Below, in pieces: positions 49,828-56,020 of a stretch of DNA of 56,020 bases. The position numbers were made by a program, and so were the translations under genes. Every line of letters begins with the position of its first letter. Positions within the stretch are counted from its first letter, which is position 1. Under the pieces are notes generated by a model, which worked only from the letters and a program-made list of their open reading frames with translations, made no database searches and was not told the DNA's origin. The stretch covers positions 1 through 56,020 of the forward strand of contig CAVAJR010000013.1 of NCBI GenBank assembly GCA_963589005.1, in the 5' to 3' direction. This DNA is from RGIG5612 sp963589005. GTDB taxonomy: Bacteria > Bacillota > Clostridia > Lachnospirales > Lachnospiraceae.

Positions 49828-50568
49828 ATGATTCATTTAATATTTTTTGCAATAGCCACAATCATCATTGCTGTTGCCAGTATATTTGTTTATCCTTACT
49901 ATCTGATAGTCAGACATTTTGATAAAAAGAAGGGCGACTGGGTAGCTCTCAGTTTCGTTCAGCTGGGCTTTAAATTCTGGGCCTTCGTTGTAGGGGCAAG
50001 CGCTCTGTATAAGGGACTCGATAACCTCCCGGAGGATGGTGATGCGGTAGTATTTGTCTCCAATCACAGAAGCCTTTTTGATGTAATTCTTACATATCCT
50101 GTCTTCATGGGGCTTACAGGTGCCCTTGCCAAAATCGAACTCAAATCCTATCCCATCATCAGCTGGTGGATCTTATCTATATATTGTGTACTTCTTGACA
50201 GAAAGGATCACCGTCAGGGACTTCAATGTGTACTTCAATGCATTGACCATCTCAAAAACGGCATCTCTATGTTAGTCTATCCTGAAGGCACCAGAAGCCA
50301 TACCGAGGGCGAACTGCTCCCGTTTCATACCGGAACATTTAAGATAGCAACCAAAGCCGGTGTACGCATTATTCCTATTGCTGTTAACGGGACCGGTGAC
50401 ATATTTGACGATCACAGACCATTTTTCAAGCCCCATCGTGCAGTTATAGAATTCTGTGAACCAATCGAAACCAAATCCTTGACGCCACAGGAGATCAGCG
50501 ATTTGCCGGACAGGGTAAAAAATATAATTCAGGAACATATGAACCAGAATGCTTCAGAGGTTATTTAG
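49828..50568 (+). CDS. plsC: 1-acylglycerol-3-phosphate acyltransferase-like protein (PlsC)
   Basis: A 246-residue membrane-bound acyltransferase. An N-terminal hydrophobic segment (about 1-28) is followed by the HX4D motif in SNHRSLFDVI, then GALAKIELKSYPIISWW, LLDRKDH and the acceptor motif LVYPEGTRSHTEGEL, then FKIATKAGVRIIPIAVNG. It adds the second acyl chain in phospholipid synthesis. An ATG at 49810 overlaps the promoter, so the next ATG at 49828 is preferred. Neither has a ribosome site. The stop is 3 bp before murI. Confidence 0.88.
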   Translation: MIHLIFFAIATIIIAVASIFVYPYYLIVRHFDKKKGDWVALSFVQLGFKFWAFVVGASALYKGLDNLPEDGDAVVFVSNHRSLFDVILTYPVFMGLTGALAKIELKSYPIISWWILSIYCVLLDRKDHRQGLQCVLQCIDHLKNGISMLVYPEGTRSHTEGELLPFHTGTFKIATKAGVRIIPIAVNGTGDIFDDHRPFFKPHRAVIEFCEPIETKSLTPQEISDLPDRVKNIIQEHMNQNASEVI

Positions 50569-50571
50569 TAT

Positions 50572-51411
50572 ATGGAAACTAAGAATTTGCCAATAGGCGT
50601 ATTTGATTCCGGCGTCGGCGGACTGACCGTCGCAAGAGAGATTTTCAGAAACCTTCCTAATGAGAAGATTATATATTTCGGAGACACGGCGAGAGTGCCA
50701 TATGGCAACAAATCCCCCGAAACTATCATCAGATATTCCAAGCAGATCAGCGAATTCCTGATCTCACGCCATGTTAAGGCTATCGTTATCGCATGCAATA
50801 CTGCATCTGCCATGGCTCTTGACGCTGTGCAGGCGACTACTGATATTCCCGTGATCGGTGTTGTAAAACCCGGAGCGGATGCCGCCGTTAATGCTACAGT
50901 TTCAGGAAGGATCGGTATCATCGGAACTATCGGCACTATTGCCAGCGGATTGTATGACAAATACATAAAAGAAATCATGCCGTCGGCTCAGGTCTTCGGC
51001 AAGGCCTGTCCGTTGTTCTGCCCGTTAGTTGAGGAGGGTATGTTAGATGACAGCGTTACGGTGGAAATGATCCATCGCTATCTTGATAGTCTGATCAAGG
51101 AAAATGATATTGACACTCTGGTACTTGGCTGCACTCATTATCCGCTGATACGTACAGTAATCGCCCGTGAAATAGGCGGAACATTTGCCGATGCAGCAGA
51201 CTGCAGCGATGCAATTAAGCTGGTTAATCCTGCTTATACTACTGCTATAGCTCTTAAGGCTTTATTAGAAAAGCACGGCATCGCATCCGATATGGCTGCA
51301 CAGCCGTCAGATCATCAATTCTTCGTTTCAGATGTTCCGGACAGCTTCCGGGCATTTGCATCAAATGTACTTAATCTCGACATTGATACCGTAACGCAGA
51401 AGGTGCTGTAA
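50572..51411 (+). CDS. murI: Glutamate racemase
   Basis: A 279-residue cofactor-independent racemase. PIGVFDSGVGGLTVAREIF at the start; the two catalytic Cys lie in VIACNTASA (about residue 72-80) and LVLGCTHYPLI (about 181-191). IIYFGDTARVPYGNKS and the GVVKPGADAAVNAT loop are typical. It makes D-glutamate for peptidoglycan. It follows plsC with 3 bp between, and ends before the shared terminator at 51495-51529. No separate promoter is seen. Confidence 0.95.
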   Translation: METKNLPIGVFDSGVGGLTVAREIFRNLPNEKIIYFGDTARVPYGNKSPETIIRYSKQISEFLISRHVKAIVIACNTASAMALDAVQATTDIPVIGVVKPGADAAVNATVSGRIGIIGTIGTIASGLYDKYIKEIMPSAQVFGKACPLFCPLVEEGMLDDSVTVEMIHRYLDSLIKENDIDTLVLGCTHYPLIRTVIAREIGGTFADAADCSDAIKLVNPAYTTAIALKALLEKHGIASDMAAQPSDHQFFVSDVPDSFRAFASNVLNLDIDTVTQKVL

Positions 51412-51494
51412 TGGGGCCTTTTGTCAGTTGCAATATCCATCCGAATGTCGGCAAACAAGCCTACCGCATAACAGATAACACATAACAGATATAA

Positions 51495-51529
51495 AATAAG
51501 GCAGCTCTTATGCCGGGAGCTGCCTTATT
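51495..51529. terminator. Bidirectional terminator of murI and the DnaJ-like gene
   Basis: AATAAGGCAGCTC (51495-51507) and GAGCTGCCTTATT (51517-51529) form a perfect 13-bp stem. The right arm overlaps the last codons and the stop of the DnaJ-like gene. Confidence 0.9.
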
Positions 51530-52500
51530 AATTCCTTCTGTTCAGGTGTAAGATTCTTAGGGACCTTGATCTGAATAATTACATATTCATCACCGCAGAT
51601 TCCTTTATTTTTAAGCGATACTATGCCCTTTTTCTTAAGCCTTATCTTCGCTCCTGCCTGCGTACCCGCCGGTATGCTGCATTTAACCGGACCATATAAA
51701 GTGTCAAATGTAGCTTCGCCGCCTAATGCCGCTGTCTTAAACGGAATGCTCTGGGTAATGTAGACATCATTGCCCACTCTCGAATAATTCTTATCATCCA
51801 GAATATGCACCTTAAGCATCAAGTCGCCATTCGTTCCATTTGCGCCCTTCTGTCCCTTACCCTTCAAACGGATGCTCTGTCCCTCGTTTATTCCTGCAGG
51901 AATCTTAACTGACAATGAGCCTACATCTGCATTATTAAAGTTCAGAACCTTCTCGCATCCAAGAGCAGCCTCTTTAAAGGTTATATCTATCTCGCTGGTA
52001 TAATCTGCAGCCTTGGGTTCTTCATAGAAGTCCCCATCAAATATATGACTTTTTCTTCTGCCGGCATTTTTTTTGCCGAAGGAGCCCTTATCAAATCCGA
52101 AGCCGCCAAATCCAAATCCATCTCCAAATATATCTTTCAAAATATCATCCGGATCGCCCTGATAATATTGATATGTTCCATTTGAATATTGGCCATTTTC
52201 CTTCCATGCACCACCGCCATTTGAGCTGTTCCATGCGCCCTGCTGATATGCCTTCTCAGGATCCGGTCCCATGCTGCCGTCAAATGCCGCCTTGCCGAAT
52301 TTATCATAGAGTTTCCTCTTCTTCTCATCCGAGAGGATCTCGTAGGCCTCTGATACCTCCTTGAACTTCCTTTCAGCTTCTTTATTGTCCGGGTTGGTGT
52401 CCGGGTGATATTTTTTGGCAAGCTTTCTGTATGCACTCTTAATGGTTTTGGCATCGGCATCTTTTTTTACACCCAGGACCTCGTACAAGTTTCTATCCAT
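51508..52500 (-). CDS. DnaJ-like co-chaperone without zinc finger (CbpA type)
   Basis: A 330-residue J-domain protein. The J domain covers 1-70 with the HPD motif in KKYHPDTNPDN. A Gly/Asn/Tyr-rich region (about 75-150) follows. The C-terminal part has the two beta-barrel substrate-binding domains (VKIPAGINEGQSIRLKGKGQ and CSIPAGTQAGAKIRLKKKGI). No CxxCxGxG zinc repeats are present, so it is a type II protein like CbpA. CAGGAGGTT precedes the ATG at 52500; the open frame runs 14 codons further. It works with DnaK and follows hsp20. Confidence 0.9.
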   Translation of the reverse strand: MDRNLYEVLGVKKDADAKTIKSAYRKLAKKYHPDTNPDNKEAERKFKEVSEAYEILSDEKKRKLYDKFGKAAFDGSMGPDPEKAYQQGAWNSSNGGGAWKENGQYSNGTYQYYQGDPDDILKDIFGDGFGFGGFGFDKGSFGKKNAGRRKSHIFDGDFYEEPKAADYTSEIDITFKEAALGCEKVLNFNNADVGSLSVKIPAGINEGQSIRLKGKGQKGANGTNGDLMLKVHILDDKNYSRVGNDVYITQSIPFKTAALGGEATFDTLYGPVKCSIPAGTQAGAKIRLKKKGIVSLKNKGICGDEYVIIQIKVPKNLTPEQKELIRQLPA

Positions 52501-52561
52501 ATGCAAAACCTCCTGCTGTTCATAGTCTTTGCAATAAGCCAACTGTTCCTGACATCACAAT

Positions 52562-52591
52562 AGCGGGAAGTCCATGACGAACATTCCCGCT
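52562..52591. terminator. Hairpin between hsp20 and the DnaJ-like gene
   Basis: AGCGGGAA (52562-52569) and TTCCCGCT (52584-52591) form a stem; the plus strand continues with TTTTC, the minus strand has no T run. It may reduce, not block, transcription from hsp20 into the DnaJ-like gene. Confidence 0.45.
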
Positions 52592-52639
52592 TTTCTCAAA
52601 CAACTGTCGGCTATGCCGTCCAATTATCTATTTCATTAT

Positions 52640-53083
52640 TTAGCCCTCAATAGCTATGAATTTCTCCTCATCTACCTTAGGCTGTTCCTCCTTCTTAGGA
52701 ACAAATACTGTAAGTACACCATTTGCAAATTTTGCTTTGATATCCTGCTGTTTAAGTTCCTCGCCTACGTAGAAGGATCTGCTGCATGTTCCGGAATATC
52801 TCTCGCTTCTGATCACCTTGCCTTCTTCGTTTTTCTCTTCGTTGGTCTTCTTCTCGTTAGCCTTAATGGTCATGTAACCATCCTTGATGGTAGCTTCGAT
52901 ATCCTCTTTTTCATAACCAGGAAGATCAATCTTCAGTTCAAATCCGGCCTTGCTTTCCTTAATATCAGTTTTCATGATTCCTGATGGGTTATTGTGGCGT
53001 TTGTACTGCGGTTTTGTAAATCCAAAATCATCCATAAATGTATCAAAAATATCATTGTTAAAAATACTTGGCATCGTCATCAT
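52640..53083 (-). CDS. hsp20: Small heat-shock protein, Hsp20/alpha-crystallin
   Basis: A 147-residue chaperone. The alpha-crystallin domain covers about 40-135: MKTDIKESKAGFELKIDLPG, YEKEDIEATIKDGYMTIKAN, RYSGTCSRSFYVGEELK and FANGVLTVFVPKKEE. The short N-terminal arm (MMTMPSIFNNDIFDTFMDDF) is typical. GGAGG precedes the ATG at 53083; the frame extends 17 codons beyond into an unlikely leader. Transcription comes from a promoter overlapped by a perfect CIRCE element, so HrcA control is expected. Confidence 0.95.
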   Translation of the reverse strand: MMTMPSIFNNDIFDTFMDDFGFTKPQYKRHNNPSGIMKTDIKESKAGFELKIDLPGYEKEDIEATIKDGYMTIKANEKKTNEEKNEEGKVIRSERYSGTCSRSFYVGEELKQQDIKAKFANGVLTVFVPKKEEQPKVDEEKFIAIEG

Positions 53084-53188
53084 AATTAATTTCCTCCTAT
53101 TTGTTCGCCGTCTCTTAATTACGGCTGTAATCATTTTAATCAGTTTCTTTTGTCTTTCGGATATCTCTTATTTCCTTTTGACGATTGC

Positions 53189-53230
53189 ATTATAACTCCC
53201 TTGTTAGCACTCGTCAATAGTGAGTGCTAA
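53189..53230 (-). promoter_or_regulatory. hsp20 promoter overlapped by a CIRCE element
   Basis: CIRCE: TTAGCACTC (53204-53212), 9 bp, GAGTGCTAA (53222-53230), a perfect match to the HrcA operator. On the minus strand the promoter TTGACG (53217-53212) and TATAAT (53194-53189) has a 17-bp spacer and runs through the element. HrcA bound here should block RNA polymerase directly. Confidence 0.93.
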
Positions 53231-53413
53231 CAAATTTTGTGAACTTTTTGTGTTTTTATATGTCCTCTTCAAATATTCAAAACCGACTTTCACAATATCA
53301 CTGCCCCCTCAGCTCTCAATAGCTGTAAGGATCGTCTATCTGTCGCGCCCTCCTCCCCGCGGACATTTTTTATTCAGAATAACGCCGCAGGTGTTCCTTC
53401 CTATAGATCAAAA

Positions 53414-53455
53414 AAGACTGCCTGCCGTGGTAGATTCCACTGACAGCACAGTCTT
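53414..53455 (-). terminator. Terminator of the single-TM protein gene
   Basis: AAGACTG (53414-53420) and CAGTCTT (53449-53455) pair, with GTGG/CCAC inside. On the minus strand the stem is followed by TTTTTT. It lies 30 bp after the stop at 53487. Confidence 0.8.
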
Positions 53456-53486
53456 ATAATAAATTCGATTAAATCAATATGTCGTT

Positions 53487-53942
53487 TTATCTGAGTTTGT
53501 CTAAGAATTTGTCAACTTTCTTCTGCTTCTTAGCTTCAACGCCGCCTTCAATCTTAGGTCCTCTGATATACTTAGCCGAAAGAACATATATTCCCGACAC
53601 CCTGGCCTTAACTTCCTGTTTCGGAAGAAGTGTTTTGTATACCTCAGGATCACATACAAGATTCATCACTCTGTTGCCGGCCTTAACCTTCAGCATCGGC
53701 ATCTTAGATAATCTGGCAAGTTTAGGCGTAGAGTCCTGCACGATCTTAGGAAGTCCTGAGTCCTTCATTCTCAGCTTCTTCATATCTATGATAAACAGAT
53801 TGATCGTCTGCGCAGCCTTAGCCATCTCAGCTGTCTGTTCTTCTTGTTTTTTCTGTCTCTTCTTGCCTGTTATCATTAATACAACAAACGCTGCAATAAC
53901 AAGAACAAGCACAATTAACAAAATAATACTCCAAACTGGCAT
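53487..53942 (-). CDS. Uncharacterised protein with one N-terminal membrane segment
   Basis: A 151-residue protein. Residues 4-26 (WSIILLIVLVLVIAAFVVLM) form a membrane helix, followed by a basic/charged KKRQKKQEEQ stretch. The remainder (about 40-140) is soluble, with GNRVMNLVCDPEVYKTLLPK and VSGIYVLSAKYIRGPKIEGG, and a Lys-rich end. I do not recognise a family. It looks like a real, single-gene unit: its own terminator and a normal ribosome site (GAGAGGAAAAT). It may face the cytoplasm. Confidence 0.75.
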   Translation of the reverse strand: MPVWSIILLIVLVLVIAAFVVLMITGKKRQKKQEEQTAEMAKAAQTINLFIIDMKKLRMKDSGLPKIVQDSTPKLARLSKMPMLKVKAGNRVMNLVCDPEVYKTLLPKQEVKARVSGIYVLSAKYIRGPKIEGGVEAKKQKKVDKFLDKLR

Positions 53943-54071
53943 ATTTCATTTTCCTCTCTGGTATATTCAGAATAATTTCTATTATACAATGAATACACGG
54001 AGCAATTTCCGGAATGCTCCGTGCAACTTGTTCATTCTATCATCTAAATTTACAACATGCAAGCTTCGTCA

Positions 54072-54734
54072 TTATTTAAGCGTGCTGAGAATATATTTTT
54101 CCTGAGTCTCAATATGATGCTCTATATCCTTCTTAACGCCTTTTTCATTTTTTCTTGCAATATCAGCTATTATTTTAGCATGCTCATCTGTAATGGCATT
54201 TTTATTCTTCAGGTCTTCAATATATTCGCGCCTGTACCTGTATACATGTTCCTTTAAATGGCTAACCTCAGTTATAAGTCTGGAATTTTGAGACATTTCA
54301 AGGATATATGCATGGAATTTTACATCTAAATGTGCAATCTTTTCAGGATTGTTTTCCACAATTGCCTGCTTCACCTCATCATTGATAGATTCAAGCGCCT
54401 TTATATCCTCATCGGTTACATGCTGGCAGGCAAGCTGGCAGGCAAGGCTCTCCAGTGCTCTTCTTATCTCAAGCACTTCCTTTAGATCCCTGGCATTGAT
54501 AGATGCCACCTCGGCACCCTTGCGGGCAGTCATTACGACCATGCCCTCTTGTTCAAGCTTCTTAATGGCTTCTCTTACCGGTGTCCTGGAGACACCCATT
54601 TCATTTGCAAGCTTGATCTCCATCAAATGTTCGCCCGGCTTGAGTTCGCCGGTAATAATTGCCTCTCGCAGAGTTTTAAAAACTATATCCCTAAGAGGAA
54701 TATATTCATCAAAACTCAACTTTAAATTTGCCAT
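54072..54734 (-). CDS. GntR-family regulator with FCD domain (FadR type)
   Basis: A 220-residue regulator. The winged HTH lies at about 10-75: IVFKTLREAIITGELKPGEH, KLANEMGVSRTPVREAIKKL and EQEGMVVMTARKGAEVASIN. The FCD domain covers about 85-210, with DVKFHAYILEMSQNSRLI and the His residues that bind metal or an organic acid. The frame runs 21 codons further, but GGAGGGAAT immediately precedes the ATG at 54734. It overlaps the ispE end by 26 bp, so both are probably co-transcribed. Target unknown. Confidence 0.88.
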   Translation of the reverse strand: MANLKLSFDEYIPLRDIVFKTLREAIITGELKPGEHLMEIKLANEMGVSRTPVREAIKKLEQEGMVVMTARKGAEVASINARDLKEVLEIRRALESLACQLACQHVTDEDIKALESINDEVKQAIVENNPEKIAHLDVKFHAYILEMSQNSRLITEVSHLKEHVYRYRREYIEDLKNKNAITDEHAKIIADIARKNEKGVKKDIEHHIETQEKYILSTLK

Positions 54735-55590
54735 ATTCCCTCCCCGAGAAGAATGCCATCGCCTCGTCGGCTGCTGTTTCATTCTCAAATATTCCAAATA
54801 CTGTCGGTCCCGAGCCGCTCATTAATGCTTTTACGGCACCGAGTCGTTCTAAGCTGTCCTTTATCTCCTGTATCTGCGGATTGGCTGCAACAGCAACAAG
54901 TTCCAAAATATTACCCATGCTGCCTGCAATAGCTGCAATATTCCCCCTGTTAAGTGCAGCTATCAGCCCGTCTATATCAGGATGCATATACTCTGTTTCA
55001 TCGCAATGAGTCTCAATATATTCATCTAAAGCCTTATAAGCCCACGGAGTAGAAATTCCAAAATCCGGCTTTATGATAACCATATAGCAATGCGCCAGAT
55101 CTGCTATGCGTGTCAGAACCTCTCCTATGCCTTCTGCCAGATATGTTCCATGCCTCAGACAGAATGGCACATCCGCTCCCAGCCTTAATGCTGCAGCATC
55201 CATTTGACTCTCGCTCATATTCAGCGCAAATAACTCGTTTAGTCCCTTAATAACTGCGGCGCCATCTGCCGAACCTCCTGCCATACCTGCAGCAGCCGGT
55301 ATGTTCTTATTTATGTTGATATGAATATGTGCACTGATACCATATTCCCTGCATATTATCTGAGCTGCCTTATATGCAATATTTTTACTGTCCTTCGGAA
55401 CTTCCGGTACATTACATTCAAGCGTGATCGAAAATGGGCATTTATCAGTTTCTGCAGAAATGATCAGCTCATCCCAGACATCTACCGTCTGCATAACCAT
55501 TCTTACAAAATGATATCCGTCATCTCTGCGGCCTGTTACATCCAGTCCCAGGTTTACCTTGCCATATGCTCTGACATTTACTTTATTCAT
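54709..55590 (-). CDS. ispE: 4-diphosphocytidyl-2-C-methyl-D-erythritol kinase
   Basis: A 293-residue GHMP kinase. It opens AYGKVNLGLDVTGRRDDGYH and has the ATP motif KNIPAAAGMAGGSADGAAVI (about 93-112), LRLGADVPFCLRHGTYLAEG and, near the end, LMSGSGPTVFGIF. Length and motifs match IspE. It is a step of the non-mevalonate isoprenoid pathway. The 3' end overlaps the GntR gene. The ribosome site is weak. Confidence 0.96.
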   Translation of the reverse strand: MNKVNVRAYGKVNLGLDVTGRRDDGYHFVRMVMQTVDVWDELIISAETDKCPFSITLECNVPEVPKDSKNIAYKAAQIICREYGISAHIHININKNIPAAAGMAGGSADGAAVIKGLNELFALNMSESQMDAAALRLGADVPFCLRHGTYLAEGIGEVLTRIADLAHCYMVIIKPDFGISTPWAYKALDEYIETHCDETEYMHPDIDGLIAALNRGNIAAIAGSMGNILELVAVAANPQIQEIKDSLERLGAVKALMSGSGPTVFGIFENETAADEAMAFFSGREYGKFKVEF

Positions 55591-56020
55591 ACGTCTGATA
55601 TGTTAATATTTCTTCAGCTATTTATGAATAGCTGCTCTGGTTATATGTTTTTAATAAAAAACATTCGTTTTTTTATTTTATACATTCCGATAATTTTCCG
55701 TTCGTGTATATTAACATAATGTGTATTTTCTCTCAAGATACCGTATGCATTTTTGATAAATACGCAAGGTTGGCATCTATGGCATTTGTGCATTCTGACA
55801 AGTGTGTTGCGGTCGCCTTGAAGTCATGCTATATCAGGTTTATTATGCAGCGGAATTTAATAAGCACTGGCAATTCTCCGATTATATGCTAATATGTAAC
55901 TGTTCATCCGGTCCGGGTCTTTGACAGTTCCGACACATAGTCAAGTTCTCTCGAATACCTTCAGGTACTGATAAAATCGGGATTTCCCGGTTTTTATTTT
56001 TGTCAAATTTTATTCACTTT
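55591..56020. other. Intergenic region at the window end
   Basis: About 430 bp, AT-rich upstream of ispE. It ends with a plus-strand terminator (55973-55994). No coding frame or tRNA is convincing; a 62-codon plus-strand frame at 55704-55892 lacks a ribosome site. Confidence 0.6.
55973..56000 (+). terminator. Orphan plus-strand terminator
   Basis: AAAATCGGGA (55973-55982), 2-nt loop, TCCCGGTTTT (55985-55994) pairs over 10 bp with one U-G, and more T follow. No plus-strand gene precedes it for over 4 kb, so it may end a small RNA encoded upstream. Confidence 0.6.

Larger units (their letters stand above)
53084..53486. other. Intergenic region with CIRCE and a terminator
   Basis: About 400 bp. 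It contains the hsp20 promoter-CIRCE block (53189-53230) and the terminator of the next gene (53414-53455). No other gene is seen. Confidence 0.7.

Noticed and set aside
55704..55892. A 62-codon plus-strand gene near the window end
   Set aside because: No ribosome site, no domain, Cys/Ile/Met-rich random-looking content.

Overview
The window reads as chromosome of an anaerobic, low-to-moderate GC Clostridia, most likely family Lachnospiraceae (Bacillota). This is inferred from a MecA adaptor, a gdpP-rplI-dnaB block, an rpsF-ssb-rpsR block, a CIRCE-controlled small heat-shock gene, a 2-oxoacid:ferredoxin oxidoreductase operon, a bacterial V-type ATPase operon and strong AGGAGG ribosome sites. 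I saw no rRNA, tRNA, CRISPR array, prophage, integrase or transposase. Most of the window is chromosomal core.

Layout, left to right. (1) 175-873: a Phd/YefM antitoxin and PIN toxin pair with an autoregulatory-looking operator. (2) 1034-1747: mecA. (3) 1886-7265, minus strand: an XRE-cupin regulator followed by potABCD polyamine uptake. (4) 7360-15830, minus strand: a molybdenum block, transcribed modA-modB-modC-moeA-molybdopterin-binding protein-moaA-moaC-mogA, covering molybdate import and much of cofactor synthesis. moaD, moaE and mobA are not in view. (5) 16141-18342: glgB. (6) 18484-22553: gdpP-rplI-dnaB. (7) 22630-23951: rpsF-ssb-rpsR. (8) 24009-25924: an HD phosphohydrolase and a convergent MATE transporter. 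(9) 25947-30090: an operon with a degenerate CbiT-like protein followed by porC-porD-porA-porB. (10) 30211-31627: a secreted HEXXHXXGXXD metallopeptidase-like protein with eight GGYAGS repeats. (11) 31887-41275: a nine-gene V-ATPase operon whose K subunit carries the sodium-binding residues. (12) 41761-46330: a shikimate-kinase-like protein, a PutP-type sodium symporter, a TetR regulator and a LytTR regulator, with several unexplained intergenic palindromes. (13) 46424-55590: ileS, plsC-murI, a DnaJ-like protein, hsp20, a small membrane protein, a GntR/FCD regulator and ispE.

The most interesting structure is not a gene. About a dozen intergenic sites carry copies of one imperfect palindrome of roughly 75-110 bp, in both orientations, never inside a recognised gene. 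The arms contain GTGCCGGGACGGCGCAG, GCAGTGG, the GAAAAC/GTTTTC pair and GCCGAGGTTCACGGCAC. Two copies form a 107-bp tandem duplication upstream of moeA, three sit inside the V-ATPase operon, and the copy at 31637 keeps its stem through changes in both arms. Next to one copy, at 10958-11101, three nested hairpins stand side by side between moeA and the next gene. An orphan promoter, two TTAG/CTAA palindromes and a terminator with no gene lie between aroK and putP.

Functional links (inference): PutP and the putative sodium V-ATPase suggest use of a sodium gradient. The Mo block implies at least one molybdoenzyme outside the window. hsp20 and the DnaJ-like protein form a chaperone pair under HrcA/CIRCE-type control. 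Many starts given here are internal to the longest open frame, chosen from ribosome sites, promoters and family alignment from memory; no database search was possible.
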